Assembly (NCBI GenBank): GCA_913051865.1
Contig: CAJXHE010000010.1
Coordinates: 1-35,396, forward strand
Length of the DNA stretch: 35,396 bases
Direction: 5' to 3'
Source: an uncultured Flavobacteriales bacterium
GTDB taxonomy: Bacteria > Bacteroidota > Bacteroidia > Flavobacteriales_D > Sanyastnellaceae
The position numbers and the translations under genes were made by a program. Shown here piece by piece: positions 32,456 to 35,396 of this stretch. Below the pieces are notes generated by a model, which did no database searches, had not been told where the DNA came from, and saw only the letters and a list, made by a program, of their open reading frames with translations. Position 1 is the stretch's first letter. Each line of letters opens with the position of its first letter.

Positions 32456-35074
32456 GTGAAAAAAATTATTTTGTCTCTTCTTATTTTGTCTCTTGTATTA
32501 CCGAACGAAAGTCACGCCCAAACAGCACTCACTCTTTTTGGCACATGGCAATGTCTAGACTCTACAGAAATAAAAGCAACAGGAAAGCTACCGGGAAGCC
32601 TTTACAATGCTTTGTTAAGCGAAGGAATTATTCCAGATCCATTTGTGGGCTCAAATGAAGATTCCATTCAATGGGTAAGCCAAATGGATTGGACCTTTAC
32701 TTCACATGCCTTTGACGCTGCGGATCGTGACATGAGATCGGATTTCCTGGAACTAGATCGGGTCCTTACGTACTCTGTTTGGTCTCTCAATGGCGTGAAC
32801 ATTGGCACAACTGACAACGCTTTCCACAAGTGGAAGTTCGACTTGAAATCCGCTTTAAAACCGAACGGAAACATCATAAAAATAAATTTCGGGTCGCCAC
32901 ATAAACGATCAGAAACATTGATTTCAAACACTGGGCATCCATTACCTGGCGACGCCCCAAGAGCGGTTCATCGATCTCCTCAATATGCATTCGGATGGGA
33001 TTGGGCCATGTCACTCGTTGACAACGCCGTCGGTTCAATAAACATCCAAGAATCAAACAAAGAACATCCGCTTCAAATAAATAAATTAGATGTCATCACA
33101 GACCGCATAGTGTCAGGTACGGCAACAGGGAGAGTCAGGTTGGAAATTGAAGGTGAGTCAGATGAAAATCTGATTTTGAGGTGGGCTTTATCAAATCCGG
33201 AAGGACAGGTGGTCGCAGCTGGAAAACTAAATCATGGGAAAGGATTGGTTGAAGTCGGTTTTGAAATCAAGAATGCCGACCTGTGGTGGACACACGACTT
33301 AGGCACACCCGCCATGCACACGCTAGAGGTTGTTGCTGTGGGGCAAGGGAAACTGATGGGGAGAGAAAAAATTAAGGTTGGACTGCGAACACTAAGACTT
33401 GACACATCTGAGGATGAAAGAGGCGCAAATTTTAAATGGATCTTAAACAACATCCCCATATTTGCGGGTGGCGCCAATGTTGTTCCTGCGGACCTCATAT
33501 TGAATCGCATTCGTCACTCAGAAGAAGTGAGATTGGTAGAAAATGCTGTTGCGGCTAACATGAATACGCTCAGAGTGTGGGGCGGTGGAAATTATGCATC
33601 TGACACGTTTATGAATGCGTGTGATGAATTGGGCGTGTTGGTGTGGCATGATTTCATGTTCGCGTGTGCCATGTATCCTGGCGATGGTGAATTCATACAT
33701 TCTGTCACTGAAGAAGCTACATACCAAACCCAAAGACTGCGCCACCATCCATCCTTGGCGATGTGGTGTGGCAACAATGAGGTGAGCGAAGGTTGGGCGA
33801 GGTGGGGATGGAAGGATGGTCTTACAAGTGACGAAATCTCAGATATCCAATCCTCCTACGACAAAATATTTGAGGAACTTTTACCTTCGATCGTTGCTGA
33901 ATTTGATGACGCACCCTACTGGTCATCTTCTCCATCTTTAGGTCGAGGGGATTCGGACTTTGTCAAGTGGGGAGATGCACACGACTGGGGAATATGGCAT
34001 GACGGATATTCTTTCGATTCACTTTGGACAAGGGTTCCCAGATTTATGAGCGAGTTCGGATTTCAAAGCTTCCCAGAAAAATCGACATGGGAGACGGTGG
34101 TGCCTGACGCACAATTTACACGTGAATCAGAAGCAGTCATTGCACACGAAAAACATTCACGGGGATTTGACATTATCGATTCTTATCTCAACGAAACCCA
34201 CGGAAATGGTTTTGAAAATCTACCTTATGAGGAATGGTCATATCTCACACAAGTGATTCAAGCCAAGGGTATTTCTGATGGTGTCAAAGCTGCACGCCTC
34301 AATCAAGACTTCTGTTCGGGATCTTTGGTTTGGCAATTAAATGACTGCTGGCCTGTCGCCTCATGGTCTTCGATTGATGCACATGGGAAATGGAAACTAC
34401 TCCATCACGCGCTTAAGACCGCCTTCGCGCCTACGCTCCTATTCGGCAGATGGAATACTGAAGGTCGAAAACCCATCCTTGAAGTTGGGCTTGTCTCAAA
34501 TCCCACCAGAGAAGCATCCAAAGAGATTCCAGGAACCTTAGGGGTTTCTGTTGTGGGTTTCAATGGCGATGTCCTCTCCATGAGTGAACATCCATTGACC
34601 CTTTCCCCTGGCAAACCAATGTGGACAGAACTCGAAAACATTCTCAGCAGGAAAGTCGACCCCACACAATCCTTTATTCAACTCTCGTGGAGCGACGACG
34701 CGTGTGAGGACACATCCAATTGTCAACATTCAGCGAGCGCTGTGGTGTGGACAGTATTGCCGAAAGACCTCAACCTCGAAAAAGCAGATATTACTGTTCG
34801 CAACGGACAAAAAATGTATTCCGAAAACAACAGCACGCAGTATATTATAGAATCTCCCGTCTTCGCAAAAAACGTTCAACTTACTTGTAACGCTTCCGGA
34901 AACTTCAATATCAATGGATTTGATCTTCTCCCTGGCGAAAAGAAAACCGTCATATTCACACCTCACAAATTAGAAACTTGGGCGCCTGAATTTGCAAAGC
35001 TTGGCACTTCTCAGAAATCTCATTCTCAATTTTTGATTCAAGCAATAAGCCTTAATGCCATACTTGGCGAGTAG
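32456..35074 (+). CDS. Secreted beta-mannosidase, glycoside hydrolase family 2
   Basis: An 872-residue enzyme that removes terminal beta-linked mannose. A signal peptide spans residues 1-21 (hydrophobic run, then ESHA before Gln22), so it is exported to the periplasm or outside. Then come the GH2 sugar-binding domain (30-200, including PQYAFGWDW at 175-183), an Ig-like domain (210-315) and the TIM barrel. The acid/base is Glu442 in MWCGNNEVSEGW and the nucleophile Glu533 in RFMSEFGFQSFP; VWGGGNYASD and VWHDFMFACAMYP are typical of beta-mannosidases. The C-terminal 200 residues are beta-rich. It starts with GTG. It converges on a probable GH20 hexosaminidase gene. Confidence 0.93.
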   Translation: MKKIILSLLILSLVLPNESHAQTALTLFGTWQCLDSTEIKATGKLPGSLYNALLSEGIIPDPFVGSNEDSIQWVSQMDWTFTSHAFDAADRDMRSDFLELDRVLTYSVWSLNGVNIGTTDNAFHKWKFDLKSALKPNGNIIKINFGSPHKRSETLISNTGHPLPGDAPRAVHRSPQYAFGWDWAMSLVDNAVGSINIQESNKEHPLQINKLDVITDRIVSGTATGRVRLEIEGESDENLILRWALSNPEGQVVAAGKLNHGKGLVEVGFEIKNADLWWTHDLGTPAMHTLEVVAVGQGKLMGREKIKVGLRTLRLDTSEDERGANFKWILNNIPIFAGGANVVPADLILNRIRHSEEVRLVENAVAANMNTLRVWGGGNYASDTFMNACDELGVLVWHDFMFACAMYPGDGEFIHSVTEEATYQTQRLRHHPSLAMWCGNNEVSEGWARWGWKDGLTSDEISDIQSSYDKIFEELLPSIVAEFDDAPYWSSSPSLGRGDSDFVKWGDAHDWGIWHDGYSFDSLWTRVPRFMSEFGFQSFPEKSTWETVVPDAQFTRESEAVIAHEKHSRGFDIIDSYLNETHGNGFENLPYEEWSYLTQVIQAKGISDGVKAARLNQDFCSGSLVWQLNDCWPVASWSSIDAHGKWKLLHHALKTAFAPTLLFGRWNTEGRKPILEVGLVSNPTREASKEIPGTLGVSVVGFNGDVLSMSEHPLTLSPGKPMWTELENILSRKVDPTQSFIQLSWSDDACEDTSNCQHSASAVVWTVLPKDLNLEKADITVRNGQKMYSENNSTQYIIESPVFAKNVQLTCNASGNFNINGFDLLPGEKKTVIFTPHKLETWAPEFAKLGTSQKSHSQFLIQAISLNAILGE

Positions 35075-35099
35075 TTGACCAAAGCTTTTACGCGCTCTT

Positions 35100-35396
35100 T
35101 TACTTGGCCCTTACCACAAGCTCGTCGCAAAAAAGCCACGTAGGCTCAGTAGCTGCAGCGTGCCAATCAGGACAAAGCCCTGAGTTCACCGCCCGCATCT
35201 TAACATACTGCGCTTTGACATTGTTCAATCTCCCTGTACTGATTGTCAAAATATCTTGCGCATCATTTTTGTCCAGTGAGGTTTTAAAAACACGTTCAGA
35301 AATCACCTCGAAATTCTTCCCATCTGAGGACACTGAAAACACAACCGAACTTGGCGAGAAAATCCAAGCATCTTGATAACGATAGAAATTCGCAGA
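35100..35396 (-). CDS. C-terminal end of a probable GH20 beta-N-acetylhexosaminidase (truncated by the window)
   Basis: The leftward frame is open from the window edge to a stop at 35100, giving 98 residues of C terminus. The sequence (FYRYQDAWIFSPSSVVFSVS, then AQYVKMRAVNSG and CPDWHAAATEPTWLFCDELVV) matches the discoidin-like (F5/8 type C) domain that ends many Bacteroidota GH20 hexosaminidases, with its CPDWH signature. The catalytic domain lies outside the window, so the enzyme class is inferred from this tail. Such enzymes release GlcNAc or GalNAc. It converges on the beta-mannosidase with 25 bases between stops. Confidence 0.75.
   Translation of the reverse strand, partial: SANFYRYQDAWIFSPSSVVFSVSSDGKNFEVISERVFKTSLDKNDAQDILTISTGRLNNVKAQYVKMRAVNSGLCPDWHAAATEPTWLFCDELVVRAK

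Noticed and set aside
35075-35099. Terminator between the convergent mannosidase and hexosaminidase genes
   Set aside because: Only AAAGCTTT and scattered T are present; no stable stem with a T-run is visible.

Overview
The window reads as chromosomal DNA from a member of the Bacteroidota, most likely a Flavobacteriales-type marine or aquatic bacterium. Three things point there. First, the gene families: DUF3127, DUF3467, TIGR02757, a BatA-type membrane protein, a bacterial GH3 adenylate-forming enzyme, a bifunctional-nuclease/UVR protein and a flavobacterial-looking membrane pyrophosphatase. Second, clear Shine-Dalgarno sequences are absent before most genes. Third, the Bacteroidota -7 promoter element TAnnTTTG recurs in gaps between genes. 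No insertion sequence, prophage, CRISPR array, tRNA or rRNA was found. Genes are tightly packed, and the only gap over 300 bases is 32054-32455.

Layout. Positions 1-6977 hold a long leftward run: etfB, etfA, bifunctional nuclease, purE, flavin reductase, DUF3127, short-chain fatty-acid transporter, M16 peptidase, and perhaps the first codons of another gene at the left edge. It diverges from a rightward unit of pdhB (pyruvate dehydrogenase E1 beta), hppA (membrane pyrophosphatase) and a YceI lipoprotein, which ends at a hairpin terminator. The gap between the two units carries mirrored TACCTTTG elements inside a 10-bp inverted repeat. Positions 11131-15976 are leftward: deoxynucleoside kinase, GH3 enzyme, cysteine desulfurase, glmM.

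Positions 16115-21737 are a rightward, often overlapping run: TPR protein, ComA-like phosphosulfolactate synthase, rhodanese, DUF368/PopT undecaprenyl-phosphate carrier, aroE, murQ and a conserved unknown. A leftward TIGR02757 gene follows, then a rightward pair (BatA-like protein and a dihydroorotase homologue that has lost metal ligands). Positions 25929-31199 are a leftward seven-gene cluster: radC, wecB, polysaccharide deacetylase, upp, a small membrane protein, a HAD nucleotidase and DUF3467. It is preceded by rpsT, which has its own consensus promoter and terminator. The right end holds a small lipoprotein gene with a terminator-like hairpin in its leader, a secreted beta-mannosidase, and the C-terminal end of a probable GH20 beta-N-acetylhexosaminidase.

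Together the genes cover central carbon and electron flow (ETF, PDH, PPase), nucleotide metabolism (purE, dNK, upp, HAD nucleotidase), envelope and amino-sugar metabolism (glmM, PopT, murQ, wecB, deacetylase) and glycoprotein-glycan breakdown (mannosidase plus hexosaminidase). Nothing here is an obvious new defence or mobile system. The signals most worth follow-up are the leader hairpin and unexplained 402-bp gap at 32054-32455, the mirrored etf/pdh promoters, the degenerate dihydroorotase, and the rearranged ion-gate glutamate in the pyrophosphatase.
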